Assembly: GCA_951812745.1 (NCBI GenBank)
Contig: OX638327.1
Span: forward strand, 930,001-994,000
DNA: 64,000 bases
Reading direction: 5' to 3'
Origin: an uncultured Nitrospirales bacterium
Lineage (GTDB): Bacteria > Nitrospirota > Nitrospiria > Nitrospirales > UBA8639
Under the pieces are notes generated by a model. The model was not told the DNA's origin. It searched no databases and saw only the letters and a program-made list of their open reading frames with translations. This document shows positions 25,868-36,649 of the stretch, one piece after another. Every line of letters begins with the position of its first letter. The first letter of the stretch is position 1. The translations under genes and the position numbers were made by a program.

Positions 25868-27304
25868 TTAACGCAGATACTCCAGCATCATCGTGGCGAA
25901 CCCCAGGTAGATGCTGACCCCCGTGATGTCCATGGCCGTGGTGATAAACGGTCCCGCCGCCACGGCCGGATCAACATGAAACTTTCGTAAAAGCAAGGGG
26001 GTCACCGTGGCCATACTCGAGGAAATAAGAAACGTAATCAGTAAGGCCCCACCAACCACCAATCCCAAATACCCGTTTCCCTGCCACACCCATCCGGTCA
26101 GAAAGAGTAACGTGCCACAAATCACGCCCAGGAGGAGCCCGATACGCAATTCTCGAAACACGACTTTCCAAATGTCACTATGCTCCACGTGACCCGTCGC
26201 AAGTCCCCGAATGATCAGTGTTGAAGATTGAAGCCCCAGGTTCCCACCCATTGCCGCAATCACGGGAATAAAGGCCACCACGGCCACGACCTCCTGAATC
26301 GTGAACCGGAACCACCACAAAATGAGTCCCGACACGAGACTTCCGGCCAAATTCGTAAACAGCCAGGGAAACCGCAGGCCGGCGGCCAAAAGACTGGGGA
26401 TGCGCATCTGTGCGTCTTCTTCGGCGGCTCCGGCCATCTTCAACATATCTTTGGTGTCCTCATCCCGAATGACGTCCACCACGTCGTCGACCGTAATAAT
26501 CCCCACGAGCCGATGCTCGGCATCGACAACCGGAATCGCCAGCAGGTTGTAATTCGCCACCTGTCTGGCGACTTCTTTTTGTGCGGTCTCCACGCTCACA
26601 CTGATGACGTCGCGGAAGAGCATGCTTTTCAGAGGAGTCGTCGGGGCCACCACCAGCAATTCTCGCAACGACACCACGCCGCTGAGCCGTCCTTTACGGT
26701 CTGTCGCGTAAATGTAAAACACGGTCTCGGCCTTGGTGGCCTGTTGCAGGCGCTGGATGGCTTCACGGGCCGTGGTTTCTTCCGGCAGCGAGAAAAACTC
26801 CGTCGTCATGATGCTCCCGGCCGTTCCCTTGGGATACGCCATCAGATTGGCGACTTCCTGCGACTCTTCGGCTTTCATCAGCGGCAAAATATTCTGCGCC
26901 AACTCCTCGGGCAACACGCCTAAAATATCCGCGGAGTCATCAGCCGGCACGGTCCGTAACATCCATGCAATATCGGCGGCGTTCCGGTCTTCGAGCAGTT
27001 CCAGAATCATCTCGTCACTCAACTCGCTCACGACTTTTCCCTGCTCCGCCACTCCTTCGACCAACTCAAAGACTGTCCGCCGTTCTTGAGGTGTATCCAA
27101 ATTCATAATCACCCGGGCAATGTCCGCGGGATGCAACCGGGCGATCAAATTCGTCAGGTTTGAAATGGCACCACGCTTCAAGAGACGGCGCGTTGAGAGC
27201 CGCACCACGTCAAATTTGCTCTGACTATTGGTGGACGCCGAAACGACCTGCTCCTTGGCGGGCACAGCGGCACTTTGAGTCATTGTCTTTACCGGGTCCG
27301 TCAT
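25868..27304 (-). CDS. mgtE: MgtE-type magnesium transporter
   Basis: 478 residues with the full MgtE layout: N-terminal superhelical domain (residues about 20-140, ADIARVIMNLDTPQERRTVFELV, DILGVLPEELA), two CBS domains (about 150-270, AIPVVDAEHRLVGIITVDDVVDVI) that sense cytosolic Mg2+, and five transmembrane helices. Family motifs MGGNLGLQSSTLIIRGLATG and MDITGVSIYLGFATMML line the pore. It overlaps era by 4 nt (ATGA), so the two genes are translationally coupled. Confidence 0.95.
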   Translation of the reverse strand: MTDPVKTMTQSAAVPAKEQVVSASTNSQSKFDVVRLSTRRLLKRGAISNLTNLIARLHPADIARVIMNLDTPQERRTVFELVEGVAEQGKVVSELSDEMILELLEDRNAADIAWMLRTVPADDSADILGVLPEELAQNILPLMKAEESQEVANLMAYPKGTAGSIMTTEFFSLPEETTAREAIQRLQQATKAETVFYIYATDRKGRLSGVVSLRELLVVAPTTPLKSMLFRDVISVSVETAQKEVARQVANYNLLAIPVVDAEHRLVGIITVDDVVDVIRDEDTKDMLKMAGAAEEDAQMRIPSLLAAGLRFPWLFTNLAGSLVSGLILWWFRFTIQEVVAVVAFIPVIAAMGGNLGLQSSTLIIRGLATGHVEHSDIWKVVFRELRIGLLLGVICGTLLFLTGWVWQGNGYLGLVVGGALLITFLISSSMATVTPLLLRKFHVDPAVAAGPFITTAMDITGVSIYLGFATMMLEYLR

Positions 27305-28203
27305 GGCTGAGCTGAGTATCCCAATTCTGCCAACAAGCGGTCATCGTCGCGCCACGCATTTTTCACTTTCACGTGGAGTTCCAAAAAAACCTTGCCTGCC
27401 ATGGCCTCCGCCAACTCCAACCGGGCGGCGGTGCCGATCGCTTTTAACCGCGCCCCGGATTTTCCGATCACTATCGCCTTCTGGCCGGGTTTCTCAACGA
27501 AAATGGATGCGGCAATTTTGGTGACGCGTCCTTCTTCCTGAAAATCGTCTACCTTTACGGCTACGGCATAAGGGAGTTCCGCCTTGGTCGATTCAATGAC
27601 TTTTTCCCGTATGGTCTCCGCCGCCAGATGACGCCATGACTGGTCCGTCACAAAATCTTCATCGAAGGCTTCTTCCTGCTCCACCACTCGATCAAACACC
27701 AGGGATACCAACCGGTCAACGTTCAGCCCGGTTTTGGCCGATACCGGAACGATCTCCATCCATTCCCCCAGTGAACGATACGCCTCGATCACCGGCAACA
27801 CGTGACGTTTCTGAATCAGATCAATTTTATTCACCAACAAAAAGACCGGTAATCCTGAAGGTCGTCCGTGTATCGAGAATATTTGATCTATCACAAATCG
27901 ATCGGCAGGGCCAGGTAAATTTCTTGCATCCACCATGACCGCAAGCACGTCGGCATCGTGCATGGCATCCAACGCCGTTCGCACCATGAGTTTATTGAGC
28001 CGGTGCCAAGGCCGATGCAACCCCGGCGTATCCAACAAGGCCAATTGACCTTGCGGAAAATGTGCTACTCCGAGAATCCGGGAACGCGTGGTCTGAGGTC
28101 TGTCGGAAACTATGGCAACTTTTTGATTGACCAGCGTGTTGACGAGGGTGGATTTCCCCACGTTAGAACAGCCCACGACAGCCATCGTCCCGAATTTCAT
28201 CAC
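27301..28203 (-). CDS. era: GTPase Era
   Basis: Era is the ribosome-assembly GTPase that binds the 3' end of 16S rRNA. The 300-residue protein has G1 GCSNVGKST, G2 TTRSRI, G3 DTPGLH, G4 NKID, G5 SAKTG, then the C-terminal KH domain (IVIGKSGARLKAIGTAARLELAEAM). The Walker A here is GCSNVGKS rather than the usual GRPNVGKS, a minor variation. It follows ftsB on the same strand. Confidence 0.95.
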   Translation of the reverse strand: MMKFGTMAVVGCSNVGKSTLVNTLVNQKVAIVSDRPQTTRSRILGVAHFPQGQLALLDTPGLHRPWHRLNKLMVRTALDAMHDADVLAVMVDARNLPGPADRFVIDQIFSIHGRPSGLPVFLLVNKIDLIQKRHVLPVIEAYRSLGEWMEIVPVSAKTGLNVDRLVSLVFDRVVEQEEAFDEDFVTDQSWRHLAAETIREKVIESTKAELPYAVAVKVDDFQEEGRVTKIAASIFVEKPGQKAIVIGKSGARLKAIGTAARLELAEAMAGKVFLELHVKVKNAWRDDDRLLAELGYSAQP

Positions 28204-28247
28204 GCCACCATAGCGGAAGGGGCAGACATGGGGAGAGGGAGATTCGT

Positions 28248-28574
28248 CTACGGCGACTCAACGAATTGATACACCGTTTCTCCTTCCTTCACGTACCCTA
28301 ACCGTTCTCGCGCCAATCGTTCCAAGGTAAAAGGATCGGATTCCAGAAGATGAATTTCCTCTCGAAGCGCGGTGTTCGCTTGCTCCAACGAGGCAATCTC
28401 TTCTTGCGTCCTGTCCAGTTCTTGAGTCATCATCCAGTACTGAGGTAACCCCGTTCCTTGCAACATCCAAACCAAGCACAGCACGATCCCAATGCTGAGA
28501 CCGAGCGGATAGACCACCGCTCGTGGGATGGACCATCGACTCGGTTTTTCCAGTCTTCGATTCTGACGGACCAT
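28248..28574 (-). CDS. FtsB/DivIC-family septum formation initiator
   Basis: 108 residues with a cytosolic basic N-terminus, one transmembrane helix (VVYPLGLSIGIVLCLVWML) and a periplasmic coiled coil (LDRTQEEIASLEQANTALREEIHLLESD), ending in the conserved ERLARERLGYVKEGETVYQF motif of FtsB/DivIC. It directly follows eno (1-nt gap), the classical eno-ftsB arrangement, which supports the cell-division role. Confidence 0.92.
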   Translation of the reverse strand: MVRQNRRLEKPSRWSIPRAVVYPLGLSIGIVLCLVWMLQGTGLPQYWMMTQELDRTQEEIASLEQANTALREEIHLLESDPFTLERLARERLGYVKEGETVYQFVESP

Positions 28575-28575
28575 C

Positions 28576-29989
<1,414 letters not shown>

Positions 29990-30013
29990 ATGGCTGTTGC
30001 TTGCGCATCGAAA

Positions 30014-30226
30014 TGGTCAGTCATTCGTTGACAATTTCCGCTTCCTTTTGTGCCCCAGTGCCCCGCCTTTGGAAGACAACCCCCTCAATCCCCCTTATCA
30101 GGGGGACGGCAGCGAGCCTTTCCCTCCTGATAAGAGGGGGAAGGGGGGTTCAGGAGGGGCAGACCTGCGTGTCCGCCCTCCCTTCTTGTGAGCAGCCTTT
30201 CATTCTGTCAACGAATGGCCGAACAC
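30014..30226. repeat. MITE-like element, copy D (213 bp)
   Basis: Inverted relative to copy A: left end TGGTCAGTCATTCGTTGACA (30014-30033), right end TGTCAACGAATGGCCGAACAC (30206-30226). Compared with copies A and C the interior lacks the CCGCTCTCCCC..GCTGCCGGCAGC part, a 30-50-bp internal deletion. Confidence 0.78.
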
Positions 30227-30261
30227 ATACAGGAATGACTGATGCGGGACGGCACCCGACG

Positions 30262-31686
30262 TCATGGAGCAAGCCGTGTCTGGAACAAGGCATTCACTTT
30301 TTGCGGATTGGCTTTTCCTCCGGAACGTTTCATGACTTGGCCGACCAGGAACCCGACGACCGTCTCTTTGCCCCCTCGATATTGGGCCACCTGTGCAGGG
30401 TGTTGCTCGATGACTGCGTCGATCAAGGCCAGCAATTCCCCTTCATCCGACAATTGCCTGAGCCCTTTTTCTTCGACGAGCTGCGCCCCCGTCTTATCTC
30501 CGGCGTAGAGTTCGGGAAAAATCTCCTTGGCGACTTTCAAACTGATCGTGTTCTCATGCACGAGCGTCAATAATCCCACCAACCGTTCCGGCGACACGGG
30601 GGATGACGACACAGTCGTCCCGGATTGATGCAATTCCCGCAACAACTCACTCATCATGAAATTGCTGATGAGTTTGGGTTCGGGAAACAACGCCACACAG
30701 CCTTCAAAATAATCGGCCAAGGCACGAGAGCTCGTGAGCACCCCGGCGTCGTAGTCCGGCAAGCCGTAGTCCTTGAGAAATCGTTGATGCCGATCCTTGG
30801 GTAATTCCTGAATCGTGGATTGCAATTCCGCAACCCACTCGTCCGAGATGACAAGCGGAACGAGATCGGGATCAGGGAAATAGCGATAATCATGGGCTTC
30901 TTCTTTGCTTCTCATGACGACGGTCTGGCTGCGCTCAATATCCCACAACCGGGTTTCCTGATGGACCGTTCCTCCCTCCGTGAGGACTTTGGTCTGACGT
31001 TGGATCTCATAGTCAATCGCGTCTTTGACAAACTTGAACGAGTTAATATTTTTGAGTTCCACCTTGGTCCCGAAGCCGTCGGACCCCGCGGGCCTCAGCG
31101 AAAGGTTGGGTTCACAGCGAAGGCTGCCTTGTTCCATGTTGCCGTCACAGACGTCGATATACATCAACACGTCCCGTAAGGACTTCAAATACGAAACGAC
31201 TTCCTCTGCCGAGTGCATGTCGGGTTCGGTCACGATCTCGATCAACGGTGTTCCCGCTCGATTCAGATCGACGAAACTCCGGACACCTGCGTGAGTATTT
31301 TTCCCCGCGTCCTCTTCCAAATGCGCCCGACGGATTCTCACCTTTCTGGGAGTCCCGTTTGCCGTGAACTCCAGCCAACCGTTCTCGCAGATGGGCTGAT
31401 CATATTGGGAGATTTGATAGCCCTTCGGCAGATCCGGGTAAAAATAATTCTTTCGGGCAAATTGGTTCGTTGGCCGAACGGTACAATTCAAAGCCAATCC
31501 TGTTCGAATCGCCATTTCCACTGCACGCTTGTTCACAACCGGCAGGGAACCCGGCAATCCCAGACAGACGGGACAGGTCCGAGTGTTGGCGGGCGATCCG
31601 AACTCCGTCGCACAACCGCAAAACATTTTCGACTGTGTTTGGAGTTGGGCGTGAACCTCCAACCCGATGACGGTCTCGAACGTCAC
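30262..31686 (-). CDS. gatB: Aspartyl/glutamyl-tRNA(Asn/Gln) amidotransferase subunit B
   Basis: GatB binds mischarged tRNA and phosphorylates the Glu or Asp side chain before amidation. Standard length, 474 residues. Motifs: [68 protein letters not shown], the [14 protein letters not shown] signature, and a C-terminal YqeY-like tail domain ([37 protein letters not shown]) that binds the tRNA elbow. It overlaps the upstream YtxH gene by 4 nt. Confidence 0.96.
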   Translation of the reverse strand: MTFETVIGLEVHAQLQTQSKMFCGCATEFGSPANTRTCPVCLGLPGSLPVVNKRAVEMAIRTGLALNCTVRPTNQFARKNYFYPDLPKGYQISQYDQPICENGWLEFTANGTPRKVRIRRAHLEEDAGKNTHAGVRSFVDLNRAGTPLIEIVTEPDMHSAEEVVSYLKSLRDVLMYIDVCDGNMEQGSLRCEPNLSLRPAGSDGFGTKVELKNINSFKFVKDAIDYEIQRQTKVLTEGGTVHQETRLWDIERSQTVVMRSKEEAHDYRYFPDPDLVPLVISDEWVAELQSTIQELPKDRHQRFLKDYGLPDYDAGVLTSSRALADYFEGCVALFPEPKLISNFMMSELLRELHQSGTTVSSSPVSPERLVGLLTLVHENTISLKVAKEIFPELYAGDKTGAQLVEEKGLRQLSDEGELLALIDAVIEQHPAQVAQYRGGKETVVGFLVGQVMKRSGGKANPQKVNALFQTRLAP

Positions 31687-32012
31687 CGTGACGGATCGGA
31701 TTCTTCTGAAGAAGGACGCCGCATTTGCTGCACCGACTCCCGCCCCGCGTCCACCGCATCCTTGACGACCGTCCCGGCTTCATTCAGAAATTCCCGGCCT
31801 TTGTTCATCACGTCGTCCCAGGTATCCGTGGCTCTTTCCGAAAAATCCCGAACGTCATCGCCCGCCTGTCGCACCGTACGGAACAAGGTCTCCCGCGATT
31901 CCCGTCCGGCTTGCGGAGCCAATAACAAGGCGGCGACGGCGCCGAACGCCATCCCGCTCAAAAACGCCACCATCACGCTGCTGGCCGATGCGCCAGAATT
32001 CTTGTTTCCCAT
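31683..32012 (-). CDS. YtxH domain protein
   Basis: 109 residues: a short N-terminus, one hydrophobic helix ([31 protein letters not shown]) with the YtxH signature GxxxGAxxALLxAPxxGxxxR, then an amphipathic tail ([26 protein letters not shown]). A membrane-anchored protein often linked to stress or envelope functions. It sits between the DUF948 gene (no gap) and gatB (4-nt overlap), so it is part of the gat operon. Confidence 0.85.
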   Translation of the reverse strand: MGNKNSGASASSVMVAFLSGMAFGAVAALLLAPQAGRESRETLFRTVRQAGDDVRDFSERATDTWDDVMNKGREFLNEAGTVVKDAVDAGRESVQQMRRPSSEESDPSR

Positions 32013-32402
32013 TTATCTGCCCTCCCTTTTTTGTGCACGATTTTTTAAGGTGAGTGCCACGGCCCTCATGCCCACCAGCACGCTGACCACATTCTTCATC
32101 AGCGTCGTACCTTGTGCACGAAGAACTCCATGGACTTGATTGACCGTCTCACCCACGTCGCCAATGGCATTCATCAACACCGATGCCCTGCCCACTCCTT
32201 CCCGAGCTTGCGCGGACATGACCCGGACGTTCTCATTCGTCTGCTTGATCTCTTTCAGGATCTCCGGCAATTCGGAATTGATCTGCGATAGTAATCGTTC
32301 GGCTTGAGTCGCGGTCTTCCGCACCTGAATCACGGTCGGAACGACGTAGCCCACAAGGACCACGAAGGCTACGGCCATTACCACTGCGGCAACCTCAATC
32401 AT
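32013..32402 (-). CDS. DUF948 domain protein
   Basis: 129 residues: N-terminal transmembrane helix (VAAVVMAVAFVVLVGYVVPTVIQV) and a coiled-coil-like region (TATQAERLLSQINSELPEILKEIKQTNENVRVMSAQAREGVGRAS), typical of DUF948, followed by a second amphipathic stretch. It is adjacent to a YtxH gene, the usual pairing of these two families in Bacteria. Function unknown. Confidence 0.85.
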   Translation of the reverse strand: MIEVAAVVMAVAFVVLVGYVVPTVIQVRKTATQAERLLSQINSELPEILKEIKQTNENVRVMSAQAREGVGRASVLMNAIGDVGETVNQVHGVLRAQGTTLMKNVVSVLVGMRAVALTLKNRAQKREGR

Positions 32403-32414
32403 ACGTCACCTTCC

Positions 32415-33884
32415 TTAGCGAATAAGTGGTCGTTTTTTGTGCCAGTCCGTGGCCAACTCATACGCCCGTGCGGCCCGAAGCACGACGTCTTCTTCAAAGG
32501 GACGACCCAAAATTTGCATGCCGATCGGCAACTTCTTCCGGCTCAACCCGCAAGGCAAGGCAATCGCCGGAATCCCGGCCAAACTTGCGGAAATGGTATA
32601 CAGATCCGACAAATACATTTGCAGGGGATCTTCGATTTTTTCACCGAGTTGAAACGCCGGGGTCGGCATCACGGGGGTCACGAGCAGATCGACGTCCTGA
32701 AAGACCCGATCAAAATCCTGTCGAATCAGGGTCCGCACTGCTTGAGCTTTGGCATAATAGGCATCATAGTAGCCGCTGCTCAACGCATAGGTGCCGAGCA
32801 TGATCCGTCGTTTCACCTCCGGGCCAAACCCTTCCTGCCTCGTGCTCCGATACATCTCCAGGAGATCAGCGCTTTCTTTGGCCCGGAATCCATATTTGAC
32901 GCCATCATAGCGGGCCAGGTTGGAACTCGCCTCCGCCGTGGCCACGATATAATAGGTCGCCACCGCCACCCCCGTGTGCGGGAGCGAGACCTCTTCAATC
33001 GTCCCGCCCAAATCTTCCAGCACGGCGAGGGCTTCGCCCACGGCGTCGTAGACTTCCTGATCCAGCCCTTCTGCAAAAAATTCGAGCGGGACCCCGATTT
33101 TCAGTTTTTTGACGTCCTTCTTTTTGAACGCCCGCGTAAAGTCGGGAACCGGGTTGTCCGCCGAGGTCGAATCCCGAGGATCATGCCCGGCCAGCACGTT
33201 CAACATCAACGCGGCATCCATGACGTCCTTGGTAATGGGCCCGATTTGATCCAGAGAAGAGGCAAACGCAATGAGCCCATAACGAGACACGCGTCCATAC
33301 GTCGGTTTCAGGCCGACGACCCCACAACACGCGGCCGGTTGGCGGATCGATCCTCCCGTATCCGTCCCCAGCGCCGCCACGCATTCATCGGCAGCCACGG
33401 CCGCGGCCGAGCCGCCACTCGATCCACCGGGCACAGAGGAGAGTTTCCACGGATTTCGACTCGGGCCAAACGCCGAATATTCGGTGGAAGACCCCATCCC
33501 GAATTCATCCAGGTTGGTTTTTCCGATCAGTAAACACTGCTGCGCCTGCAGCGCGTTCACCACGGTGGCGGAATACGGCGGGGTGAACCCGCCAAGAATG
33601 CGAGACCCACACGTCGTGGGCAGGCCTTCCGTGCAAATATTATCCTTGACGGCAATCGGCATCGCCATCATGGGCTCGGTTTTTCTCCAGGCGCGTAACG
33701 AGTCATCCAGGGCTTGGGCCTGAGATAACATGGTCTCTTTGTCATTCAGCGTAATATAGGCTTTGACCTTCGACTCCACGACGCTGATCCGCAGAAAGTA
33801 GGCGCGGACGATCTCCACGGCACTGACGTCTCCACGCGTAAAGCGATCCTGAAGCTCTTTCAGGGTACATTTAACAAGTGACAT
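32415..33884 (-). CDS. gatA: Aspartyl/glutamyl-tRNA(Asn/Gln) amidotransferase subunit A
   Basis: GatA releases ammonia from glutamine. The 489-residue amidase-signature protein has the Ser-cisSer-Lys triad in place: AVKDNICTEG (Lys), PGGSSGGSAAAVAA (cis-Ser) and LGTDTGGSIRQPAACCGVVGLKPTYGRVSRYG (nucleophilic Ser). C-terminal segments SYYDAYYAKAQ-like (SSGYYDAYYAKAQAVRTLI) and GIPAIALPCGLSRKKLPIGMQILG are typical. It is separated from gatC by panD. Confidence 0.97.
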   Translation of the reverse strand: MSLVKCTLKELQDRFTRGDVSAVEIVRAYFLRISVVESKVKAYITLNDKETMLSQAQALDDSLRAWRKTEPMMAMPIAVKDNICTEGLPTTCGSRILGGFTPPYSATVVNALQAQQCLLIGKTNLDEFGMGSSTEYSAFGPSRNPWKLSSVPGGSSGGSAAAVAADECVAALGTDTGGSIRQPAACCGVVGLKPTYGRVSRYGLIAFASSLDQIGPITKDVMDAALMLNVLAGHDPRDSTSADNPVPDFTRAFKKKDVKKLKIGVPLEFFAEGLDQEVYDAVGEALAVLEDLGGTIEEVSLPHTGVAVATYYIVATAEASSNLARYDGVKYGFRAKESADLLEMYRSTRQEGFGPEVKRRIMLGTYALSSGYYDAYYAKAQAVRTLIRQDFDRVFQDVDLLVTPVMPTPAFQLGEKIEDPLQMYLSDLYTISASLAGIPAIALPCGLSRKKLPIGMQILGRPFEEDVVLRAARAYELATDWHKKRPLIR

Positions 33885-33943
33885 GGTTTTGAAACAGGCT
33901 TACGAATGAAGGAAAAAACGACAATCAGAAGCCGCCGCCGGCA

Positions 33944-34300
33944 TTATGAGCAATTGGCGATTCGATTGTCGTCGTCTACTTGAATGATTCGAGGGCAATG
34001 GTGCTTGGCTTCGTCGTCATTGTAATATTCATAACAAAAAATGATGACCCGATCCCCAGTCACCCCTTTTCTGGCCGTGGGTCCATTGAGCACGACTTCG
34101 CCTGATCCCCGTTTGCCATTGATGGCATAGGTCGTGAACCGCTCCCCATTGTTCAAATTCGAGACCATCACGAGTTCATAGGGCAAAATCCCGGCGGCAT
34201 CCAACAAATCTTCATCGACTGTCAGACTGCCCTCATATTCCAGACAGGCATCCGTGACGACCGCCCGGTGGATTTTCGCTCGTAACATGTGCCGTAACAT
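33944..34300 (-). CDS. panD: Aspartate 1-decarboxylase
   Basis: A pyruvoyl enzyme making beta-alanine for pantothenate. From ATG 34300 the protein is 118 residues and begins MLRHMLRAKIHRAVVTDA, the family N-terminus; a frame to 34363 only adds an unlikely extension, and GAGGAAG lies in front of 34300. The self-cleavage site Gly-Ser is in YEGSLTVD, with the catalytic Lys in AKIHR. NGERFTTYAINGKRGSGEVVLNGPTAR completes the signature. Unusually it lies between gatC and gatA. Confidence 0.95.
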   Translation of the reverse strand: MLRHMLRAKIHRAVVTDACLEYEGSLTVDEDLLDAAGILPYELVMVSNLNNGERFTTYAINGKRGSGEVVLNGPTARKGVTGDRVIIFCYEYYNDDEAKHHCPRIIQVDDDNRIANCS

Positions 34301-34322
34301 CGCTTCCTCGACTTCCTCGGAT

Positions 34323-34619
34323 TCACCGATCACTGATAATTTGCGGGACCTGAAACAGGCCATCGACCGCTTCCGGCGCGTTGCTCAACGCGTGCACTTG
34401 TGACAGTGACGGTTGTATCTCATCTTCGCGCAACACGTTGGCCTCACCCGCGACGACCGACGTCGTCCCGGGAACATCCGTCGTATCAACGGCGTTTAAC
34501 TCTTCCATATAGGTCAAGATCCGGCTCAGTTGGGTGCTCAACCGCTCCAGTTCCTCGCGGCTCAGTTGAAGCCGAGCAAGGTCCGCGACGTGTTCCACTT
34601 GACTCATCTCGATGCTCAT
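34323..34619 (-). CDS. gatC: Aspartyl/glutamyl-tRNA(Asn/Gln) amidotransferase subunit C
   Basis: A small stabilising subunit that wraps the GatA-GatB interface, 98 residues from ATG 34619 (an ATG at 34607 is also possible; AGGAG is upstream of 34619). Family motifs: VEHVADLARLQLSREELERLSTQLSRILTYMEELNAVDT, DVPGTTSV, LREDEIQPSL, and the C-terminal FQVPQII. First gene of gatC-panD-gatA-DUF948-YtxH-gatB. Confidence 0.94.
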   Translation of the reverse strand: MSIEMSQVEHVADLARLQLSREELERLSTQLSRILTYMEELNAVDTTDVPGTTSVVAGEANVLREDEIQPSLSQVHALSNAPEAVDGLFQVPQIISDR

Positions 34620-34786
34620 GGACAAGGTCTTCTCCTCTTCGGATCGGCTTCTCCTTCCACTCCAGGGAAGGATTGTACCATTAGGGAGGAAATGCTACAA
34701 AGAGTTTGTAATTTTATCATGGTGGGCGCCGAAAAGCTACGGAAGACCTTCACGGTACGATGACTCTTGGCAAGAACGATTGTGTG

Positions 34787-35518
34787 TCAACGCAGGTATT
34801 TGCTCGATAACGCAGCCATCGGCGGCGACATCCACCCCTCGTCGGCAAAGGAAACATAGCGTCCGTCGCCAATGATCACGTGGTCAAGCACCTGCACGCC
34901 CAGAATATCACCGGCCTCCTGCAAACGTGCCGTCAAGGCACGGTCTTCTTTACTGGGCTTGGGATCCCCGCTCGGATGATTATGCAAGAAGATCACGGCC
35001 GCCGCCGACTCGCGGACGGCTTCATTGAACACCTCCCTGGGATGGACCAAGCTGCTCGTCAGACTCCCTTCGGAGACAGTCTTTTCCCGGATGACCGCAT
35101 GCTTGGCATCGAGGAGAATCACCTTAAACAGTTCGCGCCGCAAATCCCGCATCAGCGGATAATAATGCTCAAAGACCGTGCGACTTTGGGTGATGACCGT
35201 CCCGGTCGTCAGCGGAGTCGACAACGCACGTTTCCCCAGCTCAATGGCTGCTTTGATCTGGGCCACCTTGGCCGGGCCGATACCCGGCACGGCACAGAGT
35301 TCCTGGACGCTTCGATTGGCTAAACCCTGCAATCCGCCCAAGCGCTTCAGAAGATCCATGCCGACCTGGACGGCCGAAGTCTTATGCCGGCCTACCCGAA
35401 GCACGATAGCCAGCAGTTGCGCCTCCGTCAGAGATTCCGGTCCTTCTTCCAACAGACGTTCACGCGGCCGTTCACCTTTTGGCCAATGCAGGATCGCTTT
35501 TGAAGCTTTCTCGTCCAT
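34787..35518 (-). CDS. radC: RadC family (UPF0758) JAB-domain protein
   Basis: 243 residues: an N-terminal helix-hairpin-helix region (RERLLEEGPESLTEAQLLAIVLRVG, LCAVPGIGPAKVAQIKAAIELG) and a C-terminal JAB/MPN metal-binding domain with the EhHNHPSGDPKPSKEDRALT pattern and a DHVIIGDGRYVSFADEG end. Despite the name no role in repair is established. It lies 168 nt upstream of gatC on the same strand. Confidence 0.93.
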   Translation of the reverse strand: MDEKASKAILHWPKGERPRERLLEEGPESLTEAQLLAIVLRVGRHKTSAVQVGMDLLKRLGGLQGLANRSVQELCAVPGIGPAKVAQIKAAIELGKRALSTPLTTGTVITQSRTVFEHYYPLMRDLRRELFKVILLDAKHAVIREKTVSEGSLTSSLVHPREVFNEAVRESAAAVIFLHNHPSGDPKPSKEDRALTARLQEAGDILGVQVLDHVIIGDGRYVSFADEGWMSPPMAALSSKYLR

Positions 35519-35584
35519 TCTTCTCCATTTTCTTGCCGCTCACGAACCAGTATGCTACTTTTTCTCGTCGAAAAGGAGCAAGCC

Positions 35585-36160
35585 ATGCGAGTCGTTGCCG
35601 GCAGACAAAAAGGGCGTCGTCTCAAGAAACCCGAAGGGCAGGACCTTCGTCCGACCCCGGCCAGGGTCCGCGAAGCCTTATTGGCGATTCTGGCCAATCG
35701 CACAGAAGACGCACGCGTGTTGGATCTCTACGCCGGAACCGGGGCATTGGGCCTCGAGGCTTTGAGTCGTGGGGCCCAAAAAGTCGTCTTTGTGGAAAAC
35801 CACGTCGCTTCAGCGCGAATCCTTCGGGAGAACGTCACCCGGTGCGGTCACGACGAACAATGCGTCGTCATCACACAAGACGTTGAGACGTTTTTAGCCG
35901 CACCCCCATCGTTCGGTGAACCACCGGCATTCGATATTGTCTTTGCTGATCCGCCCTATCACACCACCGACCTGATCCGATTACTCGAACGCCTGAGCCT
36001 GAGTGGGAAAATCGCTGCTCAAGGCATGGTCATTCTTGAACATTTTTTCAAACATGCCGTCCCGAGCCGAATCGGCGCACTCACGGAGACGCGTCAATCC
36101 CGATACGGCGACACCATGCTCACCTTCTATCGACGTGCTGCGGAGGAAACATGCGACTAG
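35585..36160 (+). CDS. rsmD: 16S rRNA (guanine966-N2)-methyltransferase RsmD
   Basis: About 191 residues from ATG 35585, which has GGAG 8 nt upstream; the longer frame from 35552 is not supported. Motifs: MRVVAGRQKGRRLKKPEG, RPTPARVREALLAIL, the SAM-binding VLDLYAGTGALGLEALSRGA, and the catalytic FADPPYH. Its end overlaps coaD by 10 nt, the common rsmD-coaD pairing. Confidence 0.94.
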   Translation: MRVVAGRQKGRRLKKPEGQDLRPTPARVREALLAILANRTEDARVLDLYAGTGALGLEALSRGAQKVVFVENHVASARILRENVTRCGHDEQCVVITQDVETFLAAPPSFGEPPAFDIVFADPPYHTTDLIRLLERLSLSGKIAAQGMVILEHFFKHAVPSRIGALTETRQSRYGDTMLTFYRRAAEETCD

Positions 36161-36639
36161 CCGTCTATCCGGGCACGTTCGATCCCATTACCCGTGGGCA
36201 CACGGATATCGTCAGTCGCAGTCTCAGCATCTTCGACCGGCTGATCGTGGCCGTCGCTCCCAATCCACGAAAAGGAGCGCTTCTGTCTATCGAGGAACGA
36301 GTCGAACTGGCGAAAATCGCCACGAAGGACTTTGCCAACGTGGAAGTGGAATCGTTCAACGGCCTGTTGGTGGAATACGTTCGGCAGCGTGGAGCCCATG
36401 CCATTATTCGAGGATTACGCGCGGTTTCCGACTTTGAACACGAGTTTCAAATGGCGCTCCTCAATCGTAAACTGGATGAACGGTTGGAAACGGTCTTTCT
36501 GATGCCGAGCGAAGAGTATTCATATCTGACCTCCAGCATCGTCAAAGAACTCGCCCTGTTCGGAGGCGAATTGGAAGCCTTTCTCATCCCTGAAGTGGCC
36601 AAACGCCTGCGTGAAAAGTATGGGCATGAGACACGATGA
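36151..36639 (+). CDS. coaD: Phosphopantetheine adenylyltransferase
   Basis: Catalyses the penultimate step of CoA synthesis. 162 residues with the nucleotidyltransferase motif AVYPGTFDPITRGHTDI (T-x-G-H), NPRKGALLSIEERVEL, AIIRGLRAVSDFEHEFQMALLNRKL and the EYSYLTSSIVKELA adenylate-binding loop. Together with panD upstream the window carries two steps feeding CoA. Confidence 0.96.
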   Translation: MRLAVYPGTFDPITRGHTDIVSRSLSIFDRLIVAVAPNPRKGALLSIEERVELAKIATKDFANVEVESFNGLLVEYVRQRGAHAIIRGLRAVSDFEHEFQMALLNRKLDERLETVFLMPSEEYSYLTSSIVKELALFGGELEAFLIPEVAKRLREKYGHETR

Positions 36640-36649
36640 AACCGGCGAC

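Noticed and set aside
32304-33533. A 409-codon plus-strand frame over gatA
   Set aside because: Antisense to a well-defined gatA and DUF948; composition biased to Arg/His and no family resemblance.
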